Positions 8,209 through 15,393 of a stretch of DNA of 41,788 nt are shown here, in pieces. This stretch comes from Dehalococcoidia bacterium (GTDB lineage: Bacteria > Chloroflexota > Dehalococcoidia > Bin125), in NCBI GenBank assembly GCA_022822855.1, contig JAJDYG010000010.1:1-41788 (forward strand), read 5' to 3'. The translations under genes were made by a program, and so were the position numbers. Each line of letters opens with the position of its first letter. Position 1 is the first letter of the stretch. Under the pieces are notes generated by a model, which saw only the letters and a list, made by a program, of their open reading frames with translations, made no database searches and was not told where the DNA came from.

Positions 8209-9116
8209 TGCCTCAGGCGCCGACGCTGACCGACCGCCCACGGGACTTCGCCTTCGCCCTTGGCGGACAGTTTCCTGATCTCGACGCCGGCGACATCGAA
8301 GTCTCCGAGGAGCCGGACGCGGACCTGGTGCGGGTCGAGTGGGACGGTTGGAGCGCGTTGTTTCCCCAGTCGGAGGCCGCCCTCGCCCGGGTAGCCGCTA
8401 TGTCCTCCCTCATGCCGCATCTGCGCGGTTTCCTCAGCCCGACGGTGCCCGTTTGGGAGCGTTCGAGCGAAACCGGCGACTGGAAGCGCGACTGGCGGGC
8501 CGCCCCGAGGACCGAAGGTCGAGCGCTGAGGCCTGAGCTGATCGTCGAGCAGAATCGAGAGCGGCTGGTCCGCGACCTGGCCACGTTTTTCCACGAGTTG
8601 CACGAGTTCTCGGTCGAGCGAGCCCGCAGCCTCGGCGCGCCCTCGTTCCGCGAGTGGCGAGATGACCACGAGGCGCTGTCGCGCCGATCACTTGCTGTCT
8701 TGCGGCCGCTGGTCAACTGGTCGCAGATCACCTGGGCTCGGCGCTGGTGGTCTCGATTCCTGGAAGACGACGCGCTCTGGAAGATCGAGCCGTCGCTGGT
8801 GCATGGCGGAGTTTCGATCGAACGCTTGCTGGTCGATCCGCTGGTCCAGCAACTCTCGGCGGTGACCGGTTGGCACGGAATGCGAGTCGCCGACCCCGCC
8901 GTCGACTTCGCCCATCTGATCGACGCCTACGGCACGGAACTCGGCTGGCGCATCGTCGAACACTACGGCGAACTCGGCTCCACCGCCGACGCCGCCCTGT
9001 TCCGCCGCATCCGCCTGCAGCAGACGGTGACCCGCTTCCGCAACGTCGTCGACGCCGCGGACCGCGAAGGTACCGACAGCGAGGCCGTGTCCGACGCGAT
9101 CAAGCGGCTGCGCTAG
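8208..9116 (+). CDS. Aminoglycoside/macrolide phosphotransferase-like protein lacking catalytic residues
   Basis: A 302-residue protein with the C-terminal lobe pattern of APH/MPH kinases: LVHGG...LLVDP (about 197-210), then VTGWHGMRVADPAVDFAHLI. In active members the first motif is HGDxxxxN/H and the second is I/V-D-W. Here the catalytic aspartate is Gly201, the following Asn/His is Arg206, and the metal-binding aspartate is replaced by Gly221. Helices around FFHELHEF also fit the family. It is therefore probably a pseudokinase or a repurposed binding protein rather than a resistance enzyme. It overlaps the M23 gene by one base, so the two products are probably made in fixed proportion. Confidence 0.65.
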   Translation: MPQAPTLTDRPRDFAFALGGQFPDLDAGDIEVSEEPDADLVRVEWDGWSALFPQSEAALARVAAMSSLMPHLRGFLSPTVPVWERSSETGDWKRDWRAAPRTEGRALRPELIVEQNRERLVRDLATFFHELHEFSVERARSLGAPSFREWRDDHEALSRRSLAVLRPLVNWSQITWARRWWSRFLEDDALWKIEPSLVHGGVSIERLLVDPLVQQLSAVTGWHGMRVADPAVDFAHLIDAYGTELGWRIVEHYGELGSTADAALFRRIRLQQTVTRFRNVVDAADREGTDSEAVSDAIKRLR

Positions 9117-9461
9117 CCCTCCCTGTCCCATCGAGGCCCCTCTGGTCCCCTCTCCCTCTGGAGACCCGCGCGTACACCGGCTTCCCCCAATAGTGGGAAG
9201 CCGGCCCGTCGGGACTGGAGGGGTTCGGCGGCAGCGCCTATCTGCTAGGGGCGACGGGAAGCCCCCCTCTGCCTACGGCATCTCTCCCCGCGAAGCGGGG
9301 GGAGAGGGGAAAGGGGATTTGCGCGCAGGTCTCCTCTGGAAGAGGGTGAGGGTTCCCCTCTGCCGCCGAGCCAATCAAATGCACTCGCTGACCCACACCA
9401 GCTTTTGGTACCTTGACTTCAGCAACAATGAAACGACGATCGCTCGGAAGGATTACAAATC
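9117..9461. repeat. Intergenic region with terminator-like hairpin and repeat
   Basis: No gene seen in these 345 bp. A 10-bp perfect stem (9177-9186 with 9195-9204, eight-base loop) follows the pseudokinase gene and could end its transcript, although no T-run follows. 9257-9320 is a copy of the CCCCCTCTG / CTCTCCCCGC repeat class, with its own stem 9282-9291 against 9295-9304. The last 80 bp are relatively AT-rich and presumably hold the promoter of the next operon. A TTGACT at 9413-9418 could be a -35 box, but I see no convincing -10 partner. GGAAGGA (9446-9452) is the ribosome site of the VOC gene. Confidence 0.6.
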
Positions 9462-10016
9462 ATGAGTGACGCACCCGCTCGCGCGATGACCCCCGTGGGC
9501 GTCAACCACCTGGTCCTCAACGTGCGCGACATCGAGGTCGCCCACGAGTTCTGGACCGAGGTCATGGGCTTCCGCCACATCGGTTCGCTCAAGCCCCGCG
9601 ATCAACGCTCGATGACCATGCGCTTCTACAACGGCCTCTCCGAGAGCCACCACGATCTCGCCCTCGCCGAGATCATGGGCGACTCCGAGGATTCGGGCGA
9701 CTGGTCGATGGCGCCGCGCCGGCCGGGACTCAACCATCTCGCCGTTCACTACCCGGACCGCGATTCCTGGCTCAAGCAGATTGCTTTCCTCCAGTCCAAG
9801 GGCGTCAAGTTCAACCTGCGCATCAACCACGGGATGACGCATTCGGTCTACATCAACGATCCCGACGGTCACGGCATCGAAGTCCTCTACGAGCTGCCGC
9901 GCGAGCACTGGGAAGGCGACATCGACGGCGCGCTCAACTACGCCGAGGTGCTGCCGACCGAAGGCGATGAGGCGCTCGTCGACGAACCGACGCCCGCCTT
10001 CACCGGCGGCGACTAG
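9462..10016 (+). CDS. VOC-superfamily extradiol dioxygenase-like protein
   Basis: A 184-residue two-repeat VOC protein. The two-His-one-carboxylate metal site of extradiol dioxygenases is visible as His16 (NHLVLNV), His92 (LNHLAVHY) and Glu140 (HGIEVLYELP). His127 in THSVYINDPDGHG sits where catechol dioxygenases have a conserved histidine. It is shorter than classical 290-residue two-domain enzymes but normal for the single-module class. The likely role is ring cleavage of a catechol, with glyoxalase-type chemistry as the alternative. It begins an operon with the HpaB-like hydroxylase 12 bp downstream, which would supply a catechol. Confidence 0.82.
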   Translation: MSDAPARAMTPVGVNHLVLNVRDIEVAHEFWTEVMGFRHIGSLKPRDQRSMTMRFYNGLSESHHDLALAEIMGDSEDSGDWSMAPRRPGLNHLAVHYPDRDSWLKQIAFLQSKGVKFNLRINHGMTHSVYINDPDGHGIEVLYELPREHWEGDIDGALNYAEVLPTEGDEALVDEPTPAFTGGD

Positions 10017-10028
10017 GCGCATCGACCA

Positions 10029-11501
10029 ATGGCCATGCGCGACGGCGCGGCCTACCTGGCCGGGCTGAAGGATCAACGCCGTATCTGGCACAACGGCGTG
10101 CTCGTCGAGGACGTGACCAGCGCGCCCGGCTTCGCCAACGCCGCCCACACGATCGCCGCCTACTACGACTTCCAGTGCGACCCCGCCAACCGCGACCTGG
10201 TCTCCTACGAGGATGAGGATGGCCAGCGCTCGCACCGCTCGTTCAAGATTCCTCGGTCGAAGCAGGACCTGCGCGATCGCGGTGCTGCCTTCGCCGCCTG
10301 GGCCGAACACACCGGCGGTCAGCTAGGACGCGCGCCTGACTACATGAACGCCGCCATCGCTGGCGTCGCCGCGGCCAGGCATCACTGGGGACAGAACGAT
10401 GCCCAGCTCGGTGAACACGCGGTCAGCATCCTTGACCACTGCCGCCGCAACGACGTCTGCCTGACCCACACCTTCATCACTCCGCAGATCGACCGCAAGA
10501 CTCCGCTCGGCGAACAGGAACCGTTCCTCAACGCCGGCGTGGTTAAACGCACGTCGGACAGCATCATCGTGCGCGGAGCGAGAATTCTCGGCACGCTGGC
10601 GCCGTTCTCCGACGAGAACCTGTCGATGGTGCTGCCGATCGTCAAGGGTGAAGCGGAGCTCAAGTACGCGCTCTGCTTCACGATCCCTGTTGACGCTCCC
10701 GGCCTGCACTGGGTCTGCCGCGATTCGTTTGATCCGAATCGCTCAACCCACGACTACCCGATCTCCGGCCGCTTCGAGGAGATCGACACTGTTGCCGTCT
10801 TCGACGATGTCGAAGTGCCCTGGGAGAACGTCTTCGGCTATCAGGACGAGAAGATTCACAACACCGCTCTGATGGTGATGCGCTTCCAGGAATCGCTCGG
10901 CCACCACGTGATTGTCAAGAACGTGGCCAAGACGCGCTTTCTGCTCGGTCTGGCTCACCTGATCGCCGAGAACGCCCAGACCAACTCGTTCATCAACGTC
11001 CAGATCCGGCTCGGTGAGATCGTGACCATGCTGCAGACCTTGGAATCGATCGCTATCGCCGCGGTCGAAGGATCGGTCGAGAACCCGGACAATGGCGTCT
11101 GGTACTGCAACGCCAACGCGATCACGGCCGGGTTGCGGCTCTTCCCCGAGTACTACGTGCAGATCATCGACCACATCAAGCAGATCGGCGGCAGCAACTT
11201 CATGGCCGCGCCATCAGCGGCGAACATGGCAGCCATCACCGAAGCGATCGGTCCCGCCGTCGAGCGCTACTTCCAGGGCGCCGCCGATATGAGCGAAGAA
11301 GGCATTGAGAAGGTTCCACTCTTCCGTCTCGCCTGGGATGTGGTGGGCACATCGCTCGCCGGACGCCAGGAGCTCTACGAACGCTTTTTCTTCGGCGATC
11401 AGCAAGTCTCCAAGTCGCAGTCCTATCTCCGCTTCGACAAGACCGAGGCCATCGACACCGTCCGCCGCCTGCTCGATCCCGACTGGTTGGGCCGGTCTTG
11501 A
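10029..11501 (+). CDS. 4-hydroxyphenylacetate 3-monooxygenase (HpaB) family, large component
   Basis: A 490-residue acyl-CoA-dehydrogenase-fold hydroxylase of the usual HpaB length. Recognisable family segments include the N-terminal LAGLKDQRRIWHNG, the central DNDVCLTHTFI-like region (DVCLTHTFITPQIDRK), IIVRGARILGTLAPF, FDDVEVPWENVF and the C-terminal AWDVVGTSLAGRQELYERFFFGD. The family uses FADH2 from a separate reductase to ortho-hydroxylate phenols. No HpaC-like reductase is in this window, so it must be supplied elsewhere. The exact phenolic substrate cannot be read. Pairing with the VOC protein suggests phenol to catechol to ring cleavage. Confidence 0.88.
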   Translation: MAMRDGAAYLAGLKDQRRIWHNGVLVEDVTSAPGFANAAHTIAAYYDFQCDPANRDLVSYEDEDGQRSHRSFKIPRSKQDLRDRGAAFAAWAEHTGGQLGRAPDYMNAAIAGVAAARHHWGQNDAQLGEHAVSILDHCRRNDVCLTHTFITPQIDRKTPLGEQEPFLNAGVVKRTSDSIIVRGARILGTLAPFSDENLSMVLPIVKGEAELKYALCFTIPVDAPGLHWVCRDSFDPNRSTHDYPISGRFEEIDTVAVFDDVEVPWENVFGYQDEKIHNTALMVMRFQESLGHHVIVKNVAKTRFLLGLAHLIAENAQTNSFINVQIRLGEIVTMLQTLESIAIAAVEGSVENPDNGVWYCNANAITAGLRLFPEYYVQIIDHIKQIGGSNFMAAPSAANMAAITEAIGPAVERYFQGAADMSEEGIEKVPLFRLAWDVVGTSLAGRQELYERFFFGDQQVSKSQSYLRFDKTEAIDTVRRLLDPDWLGRS

Positions 11502-11555
11502 GCGCCACTCATCTGCCGTTGGGATTGATAGGCTGGACAAGCAGCAGAGGGCCTC

Positions 11556-11843
11556 ATGATGACCCGGGACCAGCAGAATTCAGAAGTCATTCGCCAGCCT
11601 GTCCGAAGTGAACCGATCCGTCCGATCGATGTGCAGCGTCCGCCACTCGACTGGGGGGACGAGGAACCGGATTCGTCCTGGGAAGACCTCTACAACAGGG
11701 GTCTGGTCAGTCCACCATATCAAGGCCGTCGGAACGGCCAGACAGTTGCGGCGATCGTTCGTAGCTGGGATCCGCTCGGCTCAGACATCACTGATGAGTA
11801 CCTGATGTGCTTGCTTGGTCGTTGTGACTGTTGTCCGCAGTGA
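11556..11843 (+). CDS. Putative antitoxin partner of VapC-like toxin
   Basis: A 95-residue protein with an AGAGG ribosome site before tandem ATG codons at 11556 and 11559. No DNA-binding domain is recognisable. The stretch SSWEDLYNRGLVSPP (about residues 40-54) resembles the toxin-binding tail of Phd/VapB-type antitoxins. The C-terminus ends in a Cys-rich LLGRCDCCPQ. Its TGA stop overlaps the GTG start of the PIN-domain gene by three bases (GTGA), typical for antitoxin-toxin operons. The antitoxin role is inferred from position and that tail; it could be an N-terminally eroded Phd-like protein. Confidence 0.55.
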   Translation: MMTRDQQNSEVIRQPVRSEPIRPIDVQRPPLDWGDEEPDSSWEDLYNRGLVSPPYQGRRNGQTVAAIVRSWDPLGSDITDEYLMCLLGRCDCCPQ

Positions 11844-12280
11844 GCGGGCGTCGGATCTATCTCGACACGAGCGCGGCAGCCAAGCTGTTGATCAGAGAAG
11901 AACCTGGTGCCGAACTGGCGGCCGAGCTCGTCGCAGGCGCCGACGAGCTCCATACCAGCTTGCTCACCTATCCCGAGACGATTTCAGCGTTGGCAGGGGC
12001 GCGGCGCGATAGGCGGCTGTCCGCGGAGGGGCTGCAGAGTGCCTTGGCCCGATTCGATATTCTATGGCCTCGATTCGAGGTTGTTCAATTCTCGGAGCGA
12101 ATCGCTGGCGACGCAGCTGAATTCATTCTGAGGTTTCCACTCTCCGGTGCTGATGCAGTTCAGATTGCCAGCGCTTTGGAATCGAGTGCCGACGATCCAC
12201 TCACCTTTACCACTTGGGACCGTCGACAGGCTGCAGCCGCTGACTCCTTCGGATTCACTGTCCAACCAACCATCGATTGA
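11840..12280 (+). CDS. VapC-like PIN-domain ribonuclease toxin
   Basis: A 146-residue PIN-domain protein. The acidic active-site set is complete: Asp9 (YLDTSA), Glu46 (YPETISAL), Asp105 (LSGADAVQIA) and Asp127 (TFTTWDRR). Such toxins are Mg-dependent RNases that cut tRNA or rRNA when freed from their antitoxin. I chose the GTG at 11840, which overlaps the upstream stop as GTGA. A TTG at 11831 in the same frame is a less likely start. The gene is followed by the SDR pair on the same strand after 60 bp. Confidence 0.85.
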   Translation: MSGRRIYLDTSAAAKLLIREEPGAELAAELVAGADELHTSLLTYPETISALAGARRDRRLSAEGLQSALARFDILWPRFEVVQFSERIAGDAAEFILRFPLSGADAVQIASALESSADDPLTFTTWDRRQAAAADSFGFTVQPTID

Positions 12281-12340
12281 CCCTGCACGCCTCCCACGCC
12301 TAGCCTCCTCCCGTATCTCGCGATCAGAGATGGGGACGAT

Positions 12341-13255
12341 ATGGGACACCTCGATGGCAAGGTGGCGTTGGTCACCGGCGGCGCCGGTGGGATGGGCTCG
12401 CAGATCTGCAAGGTCTTCGCCGAGCAGGGCGCATCGGTCGTCGCCTGCGACACCGGCTTCGATGTTGAAGGCCGCGCCGGCATGGATCCGTCCAGGGTCC
12501 AGGCTGTGGTCGACGAGATCGTCGCCAATGGTGGGCAGGCCGTCGCCGTCGCCGGCGACATCGCCGACATGGATACCGCCGAACGCGCCGTGCAGACCGC
12601 AATCGAGACCTTCGGCGACCTCGATATCCTCTGCTGCGCGCACGGCATCCTGCGCGAGCGCATGGTCTTCAACATGACCGAGGAGGAGTGGGACGAACTG
12701 GTCCGCATTCACCTCAAGGGTTGCTTCGCGCCGACCAAGTTCGCCGCCATCCACTGGCGCGCCAACCGCGACAAGGGCAACCGCCGGATCATCTACTTCA
12801 CCTCGTCCGCCGGCGTGCGCGGGGAGGCGGGACAGCCAAACTACTCGGCCGCCCATGCCGGCAAGATCGGCCTCTCGCTCTCCAACGCCGAGGCGCTCGA
12901 ACGCTACGGCGTGACGTCCAACTGCATCTCGCCCGCCGCCTCGACGCGGATGACCGACCGCGGCCGCGCGGTCGATCAGAGCGCCGACGCGCCCAGTCTC
13001 AGCGCCGCCGGCACGATGATGGACCCGAGCAACGTCACGCCGGTCGTCACCTATCTCGCCTCCGACGCCTCGGCCGACATCTCGGGCCGCGTCGTGGGCA
13101 CGACCGGCGGGCGGATCACCGTCTGGAGAGAGCCGGAGTGGGAGCAGACGATCTGGAATGTCGACCCATACTGGGACATCGACACCCTCTTCGACCTGAT
13201 TCCGTTGACGTTCGAACTCCAGGGCATGGGCCCGCCTCCGCGCCAGTTCCCCTAG
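12341..13255 (+). CDS. SDR oxidoreductase, HSD17B4/MFE-2-like (copy 1)
   Basis: A 304-residue short-chain dehydrogenase. The NAD-binding TGGAGGMG (12-19) is intact. Sequence around GILRERMVFNMTEEEWDELVRIHLKGCF and NCISPAASTRMT follows the HSD17B4 / multifunctional-enzyme-2 dehydrogenase pattern, suggesting a 3-hydroxyacyl-CoA-type substrate. Ser155 and Tyr168 of the catalytic set are present. However, the YxxxK lysine is His172, and NNAG is replaced by CAHG (99-102). His124 in place of the classical Asn is normal for the HSD17B4 group. A C-terminal extension of about 50 residues follows the core. It is a tandem paralogue of the next gene, which shares all these substitutions. Confidence 0.85.
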   Translation: MGHLDGKVALVTGGAGGMGSQICKVFAEQGASVVACDTGFDVEGRAGMDPSRVQAVVDEIVANGGQAVAVAGDIADMDTAERAVQTAIETFGDLDILCCAHGILRERMVFNMTEEEWDELVRIHLKGCFAPTKFAAIHWRANRDKGNRRIIYFTSSAGVRGEAGQPNYSAAHAGKIGLSLSNAEALERYGVTSNCISPAASTRMTDRGRAVDQSADAPSLSAAGTMMDPSNVTPVVTYLASDASADISGRVVGTTGGRITVWREPEWEQTIWNVDPYWDIDTLFDLIPLTFELQGMGPPPRQFP

Positions 13256-13337
13256 ATGTCGTTTTCCCCCGCACGGCGGGGGAGATGTCGCGGCGCGACA
13301 GAGGGGGCCGCCTCGCTGCTAGTCAAGGAACCTCACG
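13256..13337. repeat. Palindromic repeat between the two SDR genes
   Basis: Two adjacent stems: CCCCCGC (13266-13272) pairs with GCGGGGG (13276-13282), and TGTCGCG (13286-13292) pairs with CGCGACA (13294-13300). It belongs to the same class as 38001-38040. It lies between co-directional paralogues, so it is probably transcribed. It could reduce read-through or stabilise the upstream message; no T-run follows. AGGAA near 13326 is the ribosome site of the second SDR. Confidence 0.7.
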
Positions 13338-14315
13338 ATGACCACCCAGGATCCCGACAACACACCACCATTCGTAGGCCGGAGCGAGCAGAACATGAAA
13401 CACCTCGAGGGCAGAATCTGCATCATCACCGGCGGCGCGGGCGGGATCGGCTCGAATCTCTGCCGCGTCTTTGGCGAGCAGGGCGCAAAGGTTGTTGTCG
13501 CCGACACCGGCTTCGACGTCGAGGGCCGGTTCGGCATGGATGCTTCGAAGGTCGACGCAGTCGTTGAGGAAATCCGCGACGCGGGCGGGGAAGCCGTCCC
13601 CTTCGTCGGCGATGTCGCCGACATGGACACCGCCGAGCGCATGGTTCAGACGGCGATCGACGAGTTCGGTGGACTCGATGTCCTGGTCTGCGCCCACGGC
13701 ATCCTGCGCGAGCGGATGATCTTCAACATGCTCGAGGAAGAGTGGGACGGCCTCGTCCGGGCCCACCTGAAGGGCTGCTTCGCGCCTACCAAGTTCGCCT
13801 CGATCTACTGGCGCGCCAACCGCGAGGGCCAGCATCGGCGCATCATTTACTTCACCTCAGACGCGGGCATCCGAGGCGCAGCCGGACAGCCCAACTACTC
13901 CGCCGCGCACGCAGCCAAGCTGGGACTGATGCGCTCAAACGTGGGAGCGCTCTCGCGTTACGGCGTCACGACAAACTGCATTGCGCCGGGCGCATCGACG
14001 CGGATGACCGACCGCGGGCGCGGGGTTGACGCTTCTGGGCCGGCGCCGTCCGAATCCGCCGCCGGGACCGCCCGCGACCCCAAGAATGTCGCGCCGATCG
14101 TCGCCTGGCTCGCCTCAGACCAGTCCGACGCCGCCAACGGACGCATCTTCGGCGCGAGCGGACACCGCATCTCGCTCTTCTCCGAACCGGTGTTGGAGCG
14201 CTACCTGCACTTCGACGACAACAAGATCGATATCGACGAGTTGTTCGATCTCTGGCCGCACACGCTCGGCGCCGGCGGATTCCCGCGCAACAGCATCCGC
14301 CCTGGCCTGGTCTGA
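13338..14315 (+). CDS. SDR oxidoreductase, HSD17B4/MFE-2-like (copy 2)
   Basis: A 325-residue tandem paralogue of the preceding SDR. From MKHLEGRICIITGG onward it aligns with copy 1 without large gaps, including the DTGFDVEGR insertion, CAHGILRERM, LKGCFAPTKFA and the NYSAAHA segment. The latter again has His where the catalytic lysine should be. The serine in YFTSDAG and the tyrosine are kept. Starting at 13338 (AGGAA upstream) adds 19 residues absent from copy 1; an internal ATG at 13395 would give matching N-termini and is a real alternative. Shared unusual residues argue for duplication after the change and for retained function. Confidence 0.85.
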   Translation: MTTQDPDNTPPFVGRSEQNMKHLEGRICIITGGAGGIGSNLCRVFGEQGAKVVVADTGFDVEGRFGMDASKVDAVVEEIRDAGGEAVPFVGDVADMDTAERMVQTAIDEFGGLDVLVCAHGILRERMIFNMLEEEWDGLVRAHLKGCFAPTKFASIYWRANREGQHRRIIYFTSDAGIRGAAGQPNYSAAHAAKLGLMRSNVGALSRYGVTTNCIAPGASTRMTDRGRGVDASGPAPSESAAGTARDPKNVAPIVAWLASDQSDAANGRIFGASGHRISLFSEPVLERYLHFDDNKIDIDELFDLWPHTLGAGGFPRNSIRPGLV

Positions 14316-14324
14316 CACCTGGCT

Positions 14325-14348
14325 GTTATTGCAATCAGTTGCAATAAC
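14325..14348. promoter_or_regulatory. Zur/Fur-family-like operator candidate
   Basis: A perfect inverted repeat: left arm GTTATTGCAA (14325-14334), spacer TCAG, right arm TTGCAATAAC (14339-14348). It is strikingly AT-rich against its surroundings and lies 46 bp before the start of a zinc-type ABC importer operon. Length and symmetry suit a dimeric metalloregulator. Assignment to Zur rather than MntR or another regulator is inferred from the transported metal. Confidence 0.65.
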
Positions 14349-14394
14349 TCCGCGGGACGCATAATCTGACCCCACGTTGAAGGGGTTAGATTCA

Positions 14395-15393
14395 GTGCGT
14401 AGATTCATTGCTTCGACGTTCCTCCCGACGCTTGTCATCGCGCTCGTCATGGCGCTGGCCTGGCTCGGTTCAGCTTGCGCAGACGAGGCCGAGAGTGACG
14501 ACCTGCTCGTCGTCACGACCGTTGCACCGCTGCGCAGCATCATCGAAGAGGTCGGCGGCGACCGCATCAGCGTCATCGCGCTCGTGCCCGAGGGCACCAA
14601 CAGCCACACCTTCGACCCGCCGCCCTCGGCTGTCGGCGAGATCGAGAAGGCCGACCTGATCATCATCAACGGTCTCAACCTCGAACTTCCGACGCTCGAG
14701 CTGGCGGAAGCCAACGCTTCAGATGACACGCCGATCGTCCTGCTCGGAAACCTCGCCGTCTCCCCCGATGAGTACGTCTTCGACTTCTCCTTCCCTGAAG
14801 AAGGTGGCAACCCGAATCCACACCTCTGGACTGCGCCGCACCTGGCCGTCGAGTACGCAGAGATCGTGCGCGGCGAACTCAGCAAGGTCGACCCCGACGG
14901 CGCTGACTACTACGCCAGCAATGCCGAGCGGCTGATCGCCCGACTCTGGGACTTGGACGACGCGATTGCCGACGTGACCTCTACGATCCCAGAAGCGCAC
15001 CGCAAACTCATCACCTATCACGACTCCTTCCCCTACTTCGCTCCCCGCTACGGATTGGAGATCATCGGTGCGATCCAGCCCTCCGACTTCTCCGAGCCGT
15101 CGCCGCGCGAAGTCGCCGACCTGATCGAGCAGATCCGCGACGCTGGCGTGCCCGCCATCTTCGGCTCCGAGGTCTTCCCTTCGGAAGTGCTCGAGACCAT
15201 TGCCCAAGAAGCCGGAGCGGTGCAGGTTTCAACCCTGTCGGATGATGATCTGCCCGGCGAGCCGGGCGATCCCGAGAACACGCTGGTCGGCATGATGGTG
15301 GAGAATGTGCAAACGATGGTCACCGTTCTCGGCGGCGATGCGTCCGCCCTGGACGGATTCGAGACAGGCAGCACGTGGCAACCGTCGGAGTAG
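14395..15393 (+). CDS. Zinc-type ABC transporter substrate-binding lipoprotein (ZnuA-like)
   Basis: A 332-residue cluster A-I metal-binding protein. I place the start at GTG 14395 because AAGGGG lies nine bases upstream and the signal peptide then begins MRRFIAS. A TTG at 14377 is in frame but has no ribosome site. The signal sequence ends in an imperfect lipobox with Cys28. Metal ligands are visible in NSHTFDPPP, NPHLWTAPH and ITYHDSFPYF, with FGSEVF as fourth. A His at the third site favours Zn over Mn, where that site is usually Glu. There is no His-rich loop in this protein; the acidic/His tail is on the ATPase instead. It is the first gene of the three-gene importer. Confidence 0.88.
   Translation: MRRFIASTFLPTLVIALVMALAWLGSACADEAESDDLLVVTTVAPLRSIIEEVGGDRISVIALVPEGTNSHTFDPPPSAVGEIEKADLIIINGLNLELPTLELAEANASDDTPIVLLGNLAVSPDEYVFDFSFPEEGGNPNPHLWTAPHLAVEYAEIVRGELSKVDPDGADYYASNAERLIARLWDLDDAIADVTSTIPEAHRKLITYHDSFPYFAPRYGLEIIGAIQPSDFSEPSPREVADLIEQIRDAGVPAIFGSEVFPSEVLETIAQEAGAVQVSTLSDDDLPGEPGDPENTLVGMMVENVQTMVTVLGGDASALDGFETGSTWQPSE

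Noticed and set aside
6775..8241. 488-codon minus-strand frame opposite the M23 gene
   Set aside because: Low-complexity Arg/Gly/Asp translation without domains; the M23 frame has intact zinc ligands.
9413..9441. TTGACT as a -35 promoter box for the VOC/HpaB operon
   Set aside because: No acceptable -10 hexamer at 16-18 bp spacing, so no promoter is called.
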